A DNA stretch of 64,000 bases from Spirochaetales bacterium (GTDB lineage: Bacteria > Spirochaetota > Spirochaetia > SZUA-6): positions 62,001 through 126,000 of the forward strand of contig JALUUM010000016.1 of assembly GCA_027021365.1 (NCBI GenBank), written 5' to 3'. The notes below the pieces were generated by a model. It saw nothing but the letters and a program-made list of their open reading frames with translations, made no database searches and had not been told where the DNA came from. The position numbers and the translations under genes were made by a program. Below, piece after piece: positions 18,062 to 27,745 of this stretch. Positions within the stretch are counted from its first letter, which is position 1, and every line of letters starts with the position of its first letter.

Positions 18062-18762
18062 GGGGCAGAGAAAACTCAGGTGGTGCACTGATTGATGTTC
18101 GTAACGTCACAAAGCAGTATATTCTCGGTGAGGCTTTGATAGATGCACTTAGAGGCATCAATCTCGAGATCAATGCCGGGGAGTTTACTGCAATAATGGG
18201 CCCATCCGGTTCCGGAAAAACTACCCTGATGCACCTGATAGGGTGTCTCGATGTGCCAACAACGGGAAAGATACTTATCGACGGGGAGGATGTTTCCCGT
18301 TTGGAAGAGGAGGAATTGGCAGTCATAAGGAATAGGAAGATAGGCTTTGTATTTCAGCAGTTCAACCTGCTGACGAGGATATCAATTCTGGACAATGTAA
18401 TGACACCCCTGATGTATGCCAGGATTCCCCTCTCCGAGAGGAAGGAAAGGGCAGAAGAGGCGCTGGTGAGGGTAGGACTTGCCGATAGATTGAAGCACAG
18501 GCCGGCAGAACTGTCCGGTGGTCAAAGGCAGAGGGTTGCGATTGCCAGAGCTCTCGTAACCGAACCATCGATAATACTTGCAGACGAGCCGACGGGGAAC
18601 CTCGACTCTGTTACGGGGAAGAAGATACTCGAGCTTTTTGGCGAGATAAACGATATGGGGAAGACAGTGATAATAGTAACCCATGACCACGAAGTTGCTG
18701 AAATATCCGGGAGAATCGTTCACATCAGAGATGGCCTGATAATCGAAGTGGAGGATAAATAG
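18058..18762 (+). CDS. MacB-type ABC transporter ATPase
   Basis: The 234-residue ATPase has Walker A GPSGSGKTT, signature ELSGGQRQRVAIARAL, Walker B ILADEPTGNLD and the switch His in VTHDHE. The LMHLIGCLD and FVFQQFNLL segments place it in the MacB/LolD group, whose members drive mechanotransmission rather than transmembrane substrate passage. It overlaps the adaptor gene (ATGA) and lies three bases before its permease. Confidence 0.93.
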   Translation: MRGRENSGGALIDVRNVTKQYILGEALIDALRGINLEINAGEFTAIMGPSGSGKTTLMHLIGCLDVPTTGKILIDGEDVSRLEEEELAVIRNRKIGFVFQQFNLLTRISILDNVMTPLMYARIPLSERKERAEEALVRVGLADRLKHRPAELSGGQRQRVAIARALVTEPSIILADEPTGNLDSVTGKKILELFGEINDMGKTVIIVTHDHEVAEISGRIVHIRDGLIIEVEDK

Positions 18763-18765
18763 CCG

Positions 18766-19953
18766 ATGTTTTTCGAGAACATTAGGCTCGCTTTCAAAGA
18801 TTTTGCAAGCAACAAGCTCAGAACCTTCCTGTCCATACTGGGGATAGTGATAGGTGTTGCATCGATCATTACCATTACCACCCTCGGTAGAAGTGCCACT
18901 GTCAGTATCCAGACCCAGGTTTCCAGTATGGGCCTGAACAGTATCAATATTTTTCCGCGCGGAAACGACAGTGAGGCCCGGAGAATCTTTACGGAAAAAC
19001 TGGCGGGAGAGCTGGAAGAAAAGATTGACGGCCTTAACCACGTAATAGCCGTTAACCAGCGGAGCATGCTGATAAAGAGGGGAAAGAAGTCTTACAGGAC
19101 AAATGTAATCGCCGTGAACAGCATTTTCGGTGAAGTTTTCGACTACGAGGTGGATGCCGGAAGATTCGTATCCACCGAGGACGAGAGGAGGAGGAAATCG
19201 GTGGTTGTCCTTGGTTCTGATGTCGCCGAGAGGCTCTTTCCCGACGGAGATGCCATAGGAAAGTACGTCCGTATCTACAGAAAGCAGGCAAAGAGTTTCC
19301 GTGTCATAGGTGTAATGAAAACGAGAACAGGCGCCATGAGGATGGATTTTGACAGCTCGGTGTATGTGCCCCGTTCTACCTTTGACAAGCGATTGCAGAG
19401 AATAACGAGGGTTCAATATTACGTTGCCAGTGTAGAGGATGGTGCCGATGTTTTGGAAGTTTCGGGCAGGATAGAGGATTACCTTTTCAGCCTTACGAAT
19501 GACGAGGAATCGTACAGGGTTATCTCTCCTGCAACCATCGCCAATATCTATACGAACATAACAAACACTTTGAATCTCTTTCTTACGGGTATTGCTGCCA
19601 TTTCCCTTCTCGTTGGGGGTATAGGAATCATGAACATCATGCTCGTATCCGTAGCAGAAAGAACGAAGGAAATAGGTATCAGGAAGGCCCTCGGGGCAAC
19701 GCCTGGAATCATAAGGGGACAGTTTCTGGTAGAATCCGTGGTGCTTACCCTATTCGGGGGTATCATCGGAATCGCACTGGGTCTTCTCCTGAGCTATGTT
19801 CTCACTGTATTCCTGAAATGGATATTTGCTCCCCGCTTTGCAGCATTCGTCCTTGCCCTTCTCTTTTCAAGTGCAGTGGGTATTTTCTTTGGCCTCTATC
19901 CGGCAATTCGTGCCTCAAAACTGCAACCTGTAGAGGCACTTATGTATGAGTGA
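18766..19953 (+). CDS. MacB-type ABC permease
   Basis: The 395-residue protein has the MacB permease layout. It comprises one N-terminal helix (LRTFLSILGIVIGVASII), a large periplasmic domain (about residues 45-270), and three C-terminal helices with the conserved ERTKEIGIRKALGATP coupling loop. The last residues (RASKLQPVEALMYE) are the classic FtsX/MacB ending. The ATPase is encoded separately by the preceding gene rather than fused as in E. coli MacB. Together with the TolC-like and MacA-like proteins it should form a tripartite efflux pump. Confidence 0.93.
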   Translation: MFFENIRLAFKDFASNKLRTFLSILGIVIGVASIITITTLGRSATVSIQTQVSSMGLNSINIFPRGNDSEARRIFTEKLAGELEEKIDGLNHVIAVNQRSMLIKRGKKSYRTNVIAVNSIFGEVFDYEVDAGRFVSTEDERRRKSVVVLGSDVAERLFPDGDAIGKYVRIYRKQAKSFRVIGVMKTRTGAMRMDFDSSVYVPRSTFDKRLQRITRVQYYVASVEDGADVLEVSGRIEDYLFSLTNDEESYRVISPATIANIYTNITNTLNLFLTGIAAISLLVGGIGIMNIMLVSVAERTKEIGIRKALGATPGIIRGQFLVESVVLTLFGGIIGIALGLLLSYVLTVFLKWIFAPRFAAFVLALLFSSAVGIFFGLYPAIRASKLQPVEALMYE

Positions 19954-19982
19954 TGAATCTGTAAGTAGTCGGTGACGAATCG

Positions 19983-21257
19983 GTGGGCAATGATCAAGGT
20001 ATGAACAAGAAGAGAATCCATGTTGACCTCTTCGTAAATATACTTCTCGCTTTCCTCTTCGTAGTGATAAGTATTCTTTTCGTTTTCATAGTAAGGGGAG
20101 AAAAATCTAAGAACAGGCTTCTCATGGAGTATGAGACGGAAAAGGAATTGTTCATCTTGAGCGAAGAGGTAAGGCAGGAGAGGTCGAATCTGAAGTTACC
20201 GGAAGGAGTAGAGAGCTTCGGAATCTACGACGGGCTTGGCAATTCTATGATAAGATTTGGCAATGCGCCGGCAAGAATCAATCTGGATGAGTTGAAGAAG
20301 AAGGGCTCCTCCCTCGACCACAGGGGCAATGCCAGTTTTTACCTGAACGGAGAGAAGGCGCTTCTGGTGCTTGTAAGGTTGCTTAAAAAACCGCCGCCGG
20401 GTGATGAAAGGACTCCGAGGATAAGACCCCGCGTTTTCTACCTCGAGATGAATGTGAGGAGTTACCAGCAGAGGGAGAAGATTCTTTCTCTGGCATTGAT
20501 ACTGGTGCTGGGATTCATCGGGATATCGTTACTCTACACCCGTTACATATACAGGAAGAACCTGAGATACGAGAAGAAACTGGAGACGCAGGAGCAGCTC
20601 GTTCATCTGGGGGAAGCGGCCAGAACGCTTTCACACGAGATAAAGAATCCCCTCGGTGCAATAAGGTTGAGGACGGATATACTGAAGCGATATGTGCTCC
20701 CCGAAGGTAGGGAAGACCTCGAGGTTATCTCGGAAGAGGTGGACAGGCTGAAAGGGTTGACAGAGAGAGTTCACGATTTCCTAAAAAATCCGCTGGGCGA
20801 ACCGGAAGAGATAGACCTGCTACCTTTTATAAATGAGATTATCAGGAAACTGGGGTACGAGATCGGGCTTCCAAAAGTTGCGGAGAACTGTCGTGAAGAT
20901 CTTGAAGGCAAGAGCCATCCGCTGCGAGTAAGTTTCGACAGAGGGCGACTCTACTCGGTGCTGGAGAACCTTATGCGCAATGCCGTTGAGAGTGGGAGTG
21001 ATATCGAGGATATTGTCATCGAGCTTGGCTGTGGCGGCAAGTACATTTATATTGATATAATGGACAGGGGCACGGGAATAGATGCAGAGATAAGAGACGC
21101 AGTGTATAATCCGTTTTTTACTACCAAGAGTCAGGGCTCGGGCATAGGTCTTTCCATCGCAAAGAGGTTTGTGGAGGCTGCAGGCGGAAGCATTGTATTG
21201 AAGGACAGGGAGGGTGGGGGTACCATTGCAAGGGTAGCACTGAAACGGCCGGCTTAG
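19983..21257 (+). CDS. Sensor histidine kinase of an NtrC-type two-component system
   Basis: The 424-residue product has two membrane helices (about residues 13-36 and 160-180) enclosing a small periplasmic sensor. Then come a HisKA domain with the phospho-accepting His in TLSHEIKNPLGAIRL and a catalytic domain with an N-box (ENLMRNAVESG) and G-boxes (DRGTGID, GSGIGLSIAKR). The GTG at 19983 is the longest start; ATG 20001 is an alternative. It lies between the pump genes and its response regulator, so the pair probably controls or monitors the efflux system. Confidence 0.88.
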   Translation: MGNDQGMNKKRIHVDLFVNILLAFLFVVISILFVFIVRGEKSKNRLLMEYETEKELFILSEEVRQERSNLKLPEGVESFGIYDGLGNSMIRFGNAPARINLDELKKKGSSLDHRGNASFYLNGEKALLVLVRLLKKPPPGDERTPRIRPRVFYLEMNVRSYQQREKILSLALILVLGFIGISLLYTRYIYRKNLRYEKKLETQEQLVHLGEAARTLSHEIKNPLGAIRLRTDILKRYVLPEGREDLEVISEEVDRLKGLTERVHDFLKNPLGEPEEIDLLPFINEIIRKLGYEIGLPKVAENCREDLEGKSHPLRVSFDRGRLYSVLENLMRNAVESGSDIEDIVIELGCGGKYIYIDIMDRGTGIDAEIRDAVYNPFFTTKSQGSGIGLSIAKRFVEAAGGSIVLKDREGGGTIARVALKRPA

Positions 21258-21270
21258 GAGGCAAGGGGTT

Positions 21271-22656
21271 GTGAAAATCCTCGTTGTTGACGACGACAGG
21301 AACATGAGACAATCGATGAAGCGCGTTCTCGAAATAGAGGGATTCGATGTCACGGTTGCCGAGAACGGGCTCTCTGCACAGAGACTACTCGAAAACGGTG
21401 TGTATCACCTGGCAGTGGTAGATCTGAGGATGCCAGGCCTGGACGGCATGGGGCTGCTTCGGTGGATAAGGGAGGAGGGACGAAGGCTGCCCGTGATAGT
21501 GGTTTCTGCCTACGGTGACATAGACGATGCGGTAAGTGCCCTGAAATCAGGTGCCAATGATTATATAGTAAAGCCCTTTTCCTCCGAGGAGTTCATCTTG
21601 AGGATAGGGCGGGTCCTGGAGGAACAGAAACTGAAAAACCTGGTTGAATCGGGTGTAACCGGAATGAAACCTCCTCATGTGAGAGGTGTTTCTGAGACTG
21701 GCCGAGGCGAAGTCAATGAGAGACTATCCTTCCTGGGAGTGAGCAGTGTGGCGGTAAAGATAAGGGATATTATCGATAAGATATCGGCAACCCCCTCGAC
21801 AGTTCTTATCACCGGTGAAAGCGGAACGGGAAAAGAAGTAGTTGCAAGATTAATACATCTCAAATCCTCCTTTTCAGAAGGCCCCTTCGTTGCGGTAAAT
21901 ATAGGGGCGATTCCCGAAACCCTCATAGAAAGTGAGCTCTTCGGTTATGAGCGGGGAGCCTTCACCGGAGCTGTTAATAGGAAGACAGGCATGTTCGAAT
22001 TGGCCTCCTCGGGAAGCCTCTTCCTCGACGAGATTGGTGAGATGCCAATGAATCTTCAGGTAAAGCTGTTACGGGTTCTCGAGGAAAGGAAAATAATGCG
22101 CCTCGGAGGGACGAGGGAGATACCAATAGATGTGAGGCTGATTTCGGCTACCAACAGGAATCTGGAGGAAATGGTGGAGAGGGGGTTGTTCAGGGAAGAC
22201 CTCTATTACCGTCTGAATGTGGTTCATCTCGATATCCCGCCGCTTAAGGAGAGAAGAGAGGATATTCCCGTGCTGGCAGCCCACTCACTGGGTATGGCAG
22301 CTAAGAGGCTGGGAAAGAGGATAAGGGGCTTTACTCATGGAGCCATGCAGCTCCTTGTAAGTTACGATTTTCCGGGGAATGTTCGGGAACTGGAGAACAT
22401 CATAGAGCGTGCATGCATATTTGCCGAGGGCGATGTAATTTCTGAAAATGACCTTTCCATCCTGAAAAAAACGGTACAGAATGGCAGGAGAAACAAGAAT
22501 CAGCATCCTCCCATGAGCCTAAAGGCAATCGAGCGTGAGGCGATTGTAACAGCATTGAAGCGGTGGGAGGGAAACAGAAGCAAGGCTGCGGAGGAGCTGG
22601 GTATTGCAAGGAGAACCATTATAAACAAGATCAAGGAGTATGGAATCGAGCAATGA
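21271..22656 (+). CDS. NtrC-family σ54-dependent response regulator
   Basis: The 461-residue product has a receiver domain with the acidic pocket VVDDD and phospho-acceptor Asp51 (VVDLRMPGLDG). A σ54-activator AAA+ domain follows, with Walker A GESGTGKE, the σ54-contacting GAFTGA loop and Walker B LFLDEIGE. The C-terminus carries a Fis-type HTH (RSKAAEELGIARRTIINKI). GTG 21271 has GGAGG nine bases upstream. By family it activates σ54 promoters. The most obvious target is its own operon or another efflux or envelope gene. Confidence 0.95.
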   Translation: MKILVVDDDRNMRQSMKRVLEIEGFDVTVAENGLSAQRLLENGVYHLAVVDLRMPGLDGMGLLRWIREEGRRLPVIVVSAYGDIDDAVSALKSGANDYIVKPFSSEEFILRIGRVLEEQKLKNLVESGVTGMKPPHVRGVSETGRGEVNERLSFLGVSSVAVKIRDIIDKISATPSTVLITGESGTGKEVVARLIHLKSSFSEGPFVAVNIGAIPETLIESELFGYERGAFTGAVNRKTGMFELASSGSLFLDEIGEMPMNLQVKLLRVLEERKIMRLGGTREIPIDVRLISATNRNLEEMVERGLFREDLYYRLNVVHLDIPPLKERREDIPVLAAHSLGMAAKRLGKRIRGFTHGAMQLLVSYDFPGNVRELENIIERACIFAEGDVISENDLSILKKTVQNGRRNKNQHPPMSLKAIEREAIVTALKRWEGNRSKAAEELGIARRTIINKIKEYGIEQ

Positions 22657-23015
22657 AGGTAAAGGTGAGGATAAGCCTTCTAAATGAGCGGGGTGAGTCT
22701 TTCATGGGTGTGGGGCTGGTATGGCTGCTTGAGAGAATAGAGAAGTACAGTTCGATAAGAAAGGCTGCTATGGACATGAACATGTCCTATGCCAAGGCGC
22801 ACAGGATAATCGTTGAACTGGAGAAGAATCTGGGCAAGAAACTCGTGGAGAGGAAGATAGGCGGAATAGAGGGAGGAGGTGCCATTCTTACTGATTTTGG
22901 GAAACTCTTCCTCGAGAGGTACAGGATGTTTCAGGACGATGTGGAAAGTTATTCGAAAGGGAGGTTCCAAAAGCTCAAGGAGTTTTTATTGGCCCAGAGA
23001 GAGAAGGCCGAGTAG
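22653..23015 (+). CDS. ModE N-terminal-type winged-helix DNA-binding protein
   Basis: ATG 22653 overlaps the TGA of the NtrC-type gene (ATGA), giving a 120-residue protein. The winged-HTH matches the N-terminal domain of ModE and LysR-like activators (SIRKAAMDMNMSYAKAHRIIVELEK segment; GAILTDFGKLFLERYR wing and helix). It lacks the molybdate-binding TOBE domains, so it need not sense molybdate. Translational coupling to the activator suggests it tunes the same operon. Confidence 0.85.
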   Translation: MKVKVRISLLNERGESFMGVGLVWLLERIEKYSSIRKAAMDMNMSYAKAHRIIVELEKNLGKKLVERKIGGIEGGGAILTDFGKLFLERYRMFQDDVESYSKGRFQKLKEFLLAQREKAE

Positions 23016-23026
23016 CCTTATTACCC

Positions 23027-25261
23027 TTAAACTGCCCTTTGCCCTTTCATGTATTTCCGATACAACGCTGCAAGGTAAAGCAGATCACGCCATCGGGCCT
23101 GCTCTCTTCCGTAGAGGAATTTCAAAGTGATACTTGACACCCGACGCAACTCACGGTTGCCGAACCGCATGGCAGAGCCCCTTTTTTTTATCCAGGATAC
23201 CCATCCGGACCCGGCCACTGAAGTGAGGGAGCCCTTCTCCGGTAAAAGAAGCTTCTTGACCATGTATCTAATAAGCCTTTCCTTCATGAATGAGAGCCTT
23301 CTGACTCCGGAGAGAGGGATGAGAAAAATTAATAACCGGACTATGAAGAACCTTAATAACAGAGCAATGCCAAGCAAAAGTAACAGGGTAAGCGGAAGGA
23401 CGACAGAAAGATATCGAAGGGTATTTCTACTTAACGCCATGGCCCTCTTTTTTCCTGCAGGTGCTTTAACAGATTGGAGAATCCTCTTACCCAGTATGGC
23501 GAAGAGCTGCCTCTCCGTTAATCTGTCGTCTGAAAGGTCATAGTTGTATGTCAGGGAATCATCCTCTTCCTCGTAGTTGCCCGGATCTACCGCCGGCGTT
23601 GCTTCCCAGGTCATCCATCCTTTTCCCGGGATCCATATCTCGGGCCATGAATGGGCCTGCAGGCCTGAAATGGTTGTTGTTGTCATACGGGAAGGATAGG
23701 CAAGAAAACCGGTAACATAGCGGGAAGGAATGCCGCATAACCTTGCAAGGATTACAAAACTCGTTGCAAAGTGAACACAGTATCCCCTTTTCAAATCGAA
23801 GAGAAAGTCAGAGACAAAGTCACTACTCTTTACTCCTTTTTTGAATGGGGGAACCTTTAGACTGTAGGAATAGTTGGATGCAAGGTACTTCTGAATGGAG
23901 CCGGAGATTTCCCGTATTCTCGCGGGAGTGAGGTTGTCTCTCGTGTTATCTTTTCCACAGAGGCTATGGGCAAGTTTCTTTAACCTGTCGGGAAGACCCG
24001 GAGGCAACTCGAGGTAATTTTTGCCAGGACTTACATATCCCAAAGCCCCCGGATTACTTGGGGCCACTGATCTTTCTGCAAGGAAGAGCTTGTCACCTCC
24101 CTCCAGGGGTTCCTTGAAAGTAAACCCGCTTGCAAGAGAACCTGTTACGGCGATCCTGCGTTTACCGGTTTTCAGCGCAATGAGATATGTATTGATGGTG
24201 TGGGGAAGGTAGAAGTAGTACTGGGGTTCGATTTCTATCTCGAATTGAAAATCTGCCCGAGTCATTTCTTCCGAAGTTATCTCTATAACCCTTATACCCT
24301 TTAATTTACCCTTCGATTCCTTCCCTTTCTCTTCTTTCGTATTCTTCCATCCGATTCCGTCGTAGTAATCGTAGACCCCCGTTCTTAAGTAAAGAGGAAC
24401 GACAGGCTTCTTCTCGCTTGAAAGAAGGTTGAGCTTAAAGAGGGGTGCCGAGGAAAGGACCGGTGTACCGCCAAGTTTCGATACTTTGAATGCAGTTCCG
24501 TAGCCGGGGAGTCCGTAGAGAAGGGGAAAGCGTGGAAACAGGGTTAAGACTGCCCTTCTCAATGCAGGATGCAGTCTTGTATCGACTATCGCACTGCCGG
24601 AAGGGGTGTAGGAGAGAGAAAGAATATAGGAAAGTGCGAATACGGGGACAAGAGATAGGGTTGTCTGAAGCATCCTTCGAGCAGCCTTTTTGAAGGTTGT
24701 TCCTCCTGTGAAAAGCACGATGTTTACGTATATAAGGAGTAATGTTGCTAGAATAAAGAGAAGGACTGCATTTCTGCTCTGGTAGATCAGCGTGAATATC
24801 CCCGAAGTCACAGTGAAGAGAATGGAGAGAGAAAGAACTATTCCCGATGAATAGAAGTTCACAGATGTAACGAGAAAGGTTGCGAGCAGAACTATCAGGT
24901 TTGAAACTACCCCGTACTGCCTTCCATCTGTTACACCCTGAAACCATATCTTGTATGCAGAGTACGGGGTAATTATTATGCCGCTGAGTGTTATTAGGGC
25001 CAGTACAAGGCCAAGTATCCCATTAATGCTGTTAAATAGTTTTCCATGTATCCGCTTTGGGAGGTGCGAAAAAAAGCCGCTTTTTACCCTAAGCCCTGTC
25101 GTATCATGCAAGGAGGTTGCAGTTAAAAGGATTAAACGCAAAATCGCCAATACAAGAATCAACGGGAGAGAGATATCTGCATTGAGACGATGATACAGGT
25201 AAAGTGGAATTCCCGTATATGCAGCCAGTGACAATAACGGATAAACCAACCACTTCAACAT
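23027..25261 (-). CDS. Membrane-anchored transglutaminase-like protein (TgpA/DUF3488 type)
   Basis: The 744-residue protein has an N-terminal block of membrane helices (about residues 1-210), a long extracytoplasmic region, and a transglutaminase-like core. The predicted catalytic Cys is in KRGYCVHFATSFVILAR and the His in LQAHSWPEIWIPG, followed by GWMTWEATP. A further membrane helix (about 635-660) precedes a cytoplasmic tail. This is the TgpA arrangement, commonly encoded with MoxR and DUF58 genes, as here. Its start overlaps the DUF58 gene by seven bases. Confidence 0.9.
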   Translation of the reverse strand: MLKWLVYPLLSLAAYTGIPLYLYHRLNADISLPLILVLAILRLILLTATSLHDTTGLRVKSGFFSHLPKRIHGKLFNSINGILGLVLALITLSGIIITPYSAYKIWFQGVTDGRQYGVVSNLIVLLATFLVTSVNFYSSGIVLSLSILFTVTSGIFTLIYQSRNAVLLFILATLLLIYVNIVLFTGGTTFKKAARRMLQTTLSLVPVFALSYILSLSYTPSGSAIVDTRLHPALRRAVLTLFPRFPLLYGLPGYGTAFKVSKLGGTPVLSSAPLFKLNLLSSEKKPVVPLYLRTGVYDYYDGIGWKNTKEEKGKESKGKLKGIRVIEITSEEMTRADFQFEIEIEPQYYFYLPHTINTYLIALKTGKRRIAVTGSLASGFTFKEPLEGGDKLFLAERSVAPSNPGALGYVSPGKNYLELPPGLPDRLKKLAHSLCGKDNTRDNLTPARIREISGSIQKYLASNYSYSLKVPPFKKGVKSSDFVSDFLFDLKRGYCVHFATSFVILARLCGIPSRYVTGFLAYPSRMTTTTISGLQAHSWPEIWIPGKGWMTWEATPAVDPGNYEEEDDSLTYNYDLSDDRLTERQLFAILGKRILQSVKAPAGKKRAMALSRNTLRYLSVVLPLTLLLLLGIALLLRFFIVRLLIFLIPLSGVRRLSFMKERLIRYMVKKLLLPEKGSLTSVAGSGWVSWIKKRGSAMRFGNRELRRVSSITLKFLYGREQARWRDLLYLAALYRKYMKGQRAV

Positions 25262-26430
25262 TGAAGAGATATCTCCTCTTCTATCTGGTTTGCATTTCTC
25301 ACGATAATAATCCTTACACCACGATCGATCAGTTTCCCGAGTTGTGCTGTGGTGGTTTGGAGACTTGAAGCTCCTGTAAGATTGAAAAAAACAAGCGGCG
25401 AGAGTTCTCCGTACCTGGTTCTCTCTGCAATATCCAGAAGAACTGCGTCGAGGATGTGAGTAATAAGGATCGTTCCCGAAAAGATGAAAGGATATTCCTT
25501 GAATTTCAAGAGGAGCGTCTTTCTGTACAGTTCGCCGAATTGCTGTTTGTTTTCCACTGTAGCATATTCAGTTCCGTAGATGTGGAGCCTCGTTTTTAGT
25601 CCCCTTTCAACGAGATGATTTACAAGTGCAATCATTATCTCTATCGATGTATCCTCTGCAATGAGTTCCTCTATACCGGATAGTTTCCCTCTCCTCATGT
25701 CCAGGCATATGAAAACCGATTCTTCGGCGGAGATGTCGTACTCCTTTATGTAAGGCCTTCCGGTACTTGCAAACTTCTTCCAGTAAACGTGTTTGAGAGA
25801 TTCATTTCGTCTGTATTCCCTGAGCCCTGCAAACAGGCTCGTGTCTTTAAAGATATCATTTCTCACCGGTTGCCTCTCTGCTATGGAAGGCCTCTCTGCC
25901 ACAGGCAATTTCTCGATTTTGAGTATTCGAGGATACACGTAGAATGTTCTATACCAGATGTTTCTCTTTATCCTGAAGATTCCAAGGAAATCTTCGAAGA
26001 TTATGGATTCCAGGCCTATTGTATATATTCCCCTGTAGGGACAGCGGATAAGGTACTCCTTTTCAAAGCGTGAATGCCCGCCCATGGAGAGGGCCAGATC
26101 TTCTGTGACCCTTTCCAGGTAGGGGTGAATATTCTTGAAATGAAGGCGCATCAGGGGAATGGGGAAAATGGATTCGGTGGTTAGTATCAACCTGTACCTT
26201 ACATCTTCTTCCTTTACAGGATGTTCGTTTTCGAAGTACTGGTAGTATTTAACGGATGATTGGGCCACTATCAGGTAGGCCAGCGAGAGGGAGGGTGCCA
26301 GGAGAAAGAGGTAGAAAAGGAAGGTGAAGGGGCCTCCAAGGTAGTCCCGTGCGAGGTAGAGTATTGCCAGGAGGAAGAGGTAGATGCCCATGAAACGGGG
26401 ATTTATCTTTAAAGGAAAGTCGATTTCCAT
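25255..26430 (-). CDS. DUF58-family protein
   Basis: The 391-residue protein has two N-terminal hydrophobic helices (about residues 12-55) and a β-rich middle. The DUF58 core contains EYRRNESLKHVYWKKFASTG (the R-x-W-K-type signature) followed by a von Willebrand A-like region with EESVFICLDMRRGK. DUF58 proteins accompany MoxR ATPases and are thought to assist maturation or assembly of envelope complexes. The gene is 12 bases after moxR and overlaps the transglutaminase gene. Confidence 0.9.
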   Translation of the reverse strand: MEIDFPLKINPRFMGIYLFLLAILYLARDYLGGPFTFLFYLFLLAPSLSLAYLIVAQSSVKYYQYFENEHPVKEEDVRYRLILTTESIFPIPLMRLHFKNIHPYLERVTEDLALSMGGHSRFEKEYLIRCPYRGIYTIGLESIIFEDFLGIFRIKRNIWYRTFYVYPRILKIEKLPVAERPSIAERQPVRNDIFKDTSLFAGLREYRRNESLKHVYWKKFASTGRPYIKEYDISAEESVFICLDMRRGKLSGIEELIAEDTSIEIMIALVNHLVERGLKTRLHIYGTEYATVENKQQFGELYRKTLLLKFKEYPFIFSGTILITHILDAVLLDIAERTRYGELSPLVFFNLTGASSLQTTTAQLGKLIDRGVRIIIVRNANQIEEEISLQC

Positions 26431-26442
26431 TTTTTACTTTGT

Positions 26443-27474
26443 TTACTTTGATTCAGGTGCCTTAAGGCTCGTGGGGATTGGGATCGAATCCACTATCCTT
26501 ATGACTGCGCTCCTGGTGTCACCTATCTCCGTCATCGATTCGGCTGACAGCTTGAGCCTGTGGGGAAGCACATACGGGGCACAGTAGCGTATATCCTCCG
26601 GTATGACGAAGGCCCTTCCCTCTAAGAAGGCATTTGTCTGGGCTGCAAGCAGGAGGTGCTGGGATGCCCTGGGGCTTGCCCCGTAGCGAAAGGTCGTTCC
26701 GGTTCTCGTTTTGCCTATTATGTTTATGAGGTATTCTTCCACCTCGTCCTTTATGAAGATACTGCGGACGGTCTTCCTTATTTTCAAAATCGTTTCTCCG
26801 TCGCATACAGGTTCCAGGACTTCTAAAGGGTTTTCAGTCTTGAAACGTTCCAGTATCTCCGTCTCCTCCTTCTGAGTTGGGTAGCCCATGGAGAAGGATA
26901 TGCCGAACCTGTCAAGTTGTCCTTCGGGAAGCGGAAAGATGCCGGTAAAGTTTTCGGGGTTTCTCGTTGCAACGAGGAAGAAGGGCCGGGGAAGTTTGTA
27001 TGTTACACCCTCCACTGAAACCGAACCCTCCTGCATCGCTTCCAGGAGGCTGGATTGGGTTCTCGGTGATGCCCTGTTTATCTCGTCTGCAAGTATGAAC
27101 TGGTGCATGATTGCTCCTTCCCTGTAGGAAAAGCTCTGTTTTTCAGGGTTCCACACAGTCATACCGACTATGTCACCCGGTATGAGGTCGGGTGTAAACT
27201 GAATACGGGCAAAATCCATGTTTACACTTTTTGCAAGCGAGCGGGCGAGAGTCGTCTTTCCCATGCCGGGGATGTCCTGTATGAGAACATGTAGACCCGA
27301 ACAGAGTCCGAGTGTGAGGAGACGTATCTGTCTCTCCTTTCCCACGATCACCCTGGAAATATTCTCTTCTATCCGGTAAACCGTCCCGGCTAGCTCTGTT
27401 AGAGAGGCTGTCTTAGAGGCATTCTTGGGAATTTTAATCGAAGCTTTCTTAGAGGCATTCATTGGAGCTTTCAT
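26443..27474 (-). CDS. MoxR-family AAA+ ATPase
   Basis: The 343-residue ATPase has Walker A DIPGMGKTTLARS, Walker B QFILADEINRASPRTQ and the MoxR-typical GREGAIMH-like segment and lid. MoxR proteins act as chaperone-like ATPases in assembly of membrane or periplasmic complexes with DUF58/vWA partners, which are encoded next. The first 25 residues are a repetitive basic leader (NASKKAS and NASKTAS, from a 33-bp direct repeat), so the functional start may be further in. Confidence 0.92.
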   Translation of the reverse strand: MKAPMNASKKASIKIPKNASKTASLTELAGTVYRIEENISRVIVGKERQIRLLTLGLCSGLHVLIQDIPGMGKTTLARSLAKSVNMDFARIQFTPDLIPGDIVGMTVWNPEKQSFSYREGAIMHQFILADEINRASPRTQSSLLEAMQEGSVSVEGVTYKLPRPFFLVATRNPENFTGIFPLPEGQLDRFGISFSMGYPTQKEETEILERFKTENPLEVLEPVCDGETILKIRKTVRSIFIKDEVEEYLINIIGKTRTGTTFRYGASPRASQHLLLAAQTNAFLEGRAFVIPEDIRYCAPYVLPHRLKLSAESMTEIGDTRSAVIRIVDSIPIPTSLKAPESK

Positions 27475-27566
27475 CCGGGAATAATAATAGCAGATTTCCA
27501 GTCGAAATTACAGTATTGCAGTTAGAATTAAGGTTAAAAACGAGGCGAGTTACGGTGAGTGTTACA

Positions 27567-27741
27567 AGGTGCAACCCGAGGTGCGATATAAGTAGACAAG
27601 GTGCCACCCAAGGTGCGAGATAAGGAGACAAAGTGCAACCAAAGGTGCAACCCGAGGCTCTAACAAAAGGTGCGAGACAACGGGACATAGTGCCAACAAA
27701 GGTGCCACAAAAGGTATGAGACAACGAGACAAGGTACAAAG
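27567..27741. repeat. Degenerate 32-bp tandem repeat array in an intergenic region
   Basis: Two near-perfect 32-bp units (27567-27598 and 27599-27630, differing at four positions) are followed by three longer, more degenerate copies to about 27741. Each unit contains AGGTGC-like and GAGACA-like boxes. The array fills most of the 332-base gap between the divergent moxR and isoaspartyl methyltransferase genes. There are no unique spacers as in CRISPR. The minus strand stays open across it for over 100 codons, but a product rich in LAP/SHL repeats without a ribosome-binding site is not a convincing gene. Confidence 0.85.
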
Positions 27742-27745
27742 TTTC

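Noticed and set aside
18382..19416. 344-codon open frame antisense to the MacB genes
   Set aside because: It spans the 3' half of the ATPase and the 5' half of the permease, both clearly conserved; the antisense product has no domain or ribosome-binding site.
27567..27741. CRISPR array
   Set aside because: Units are directly adjacent and degenerate with no unique spacers and no cas genes nearby.
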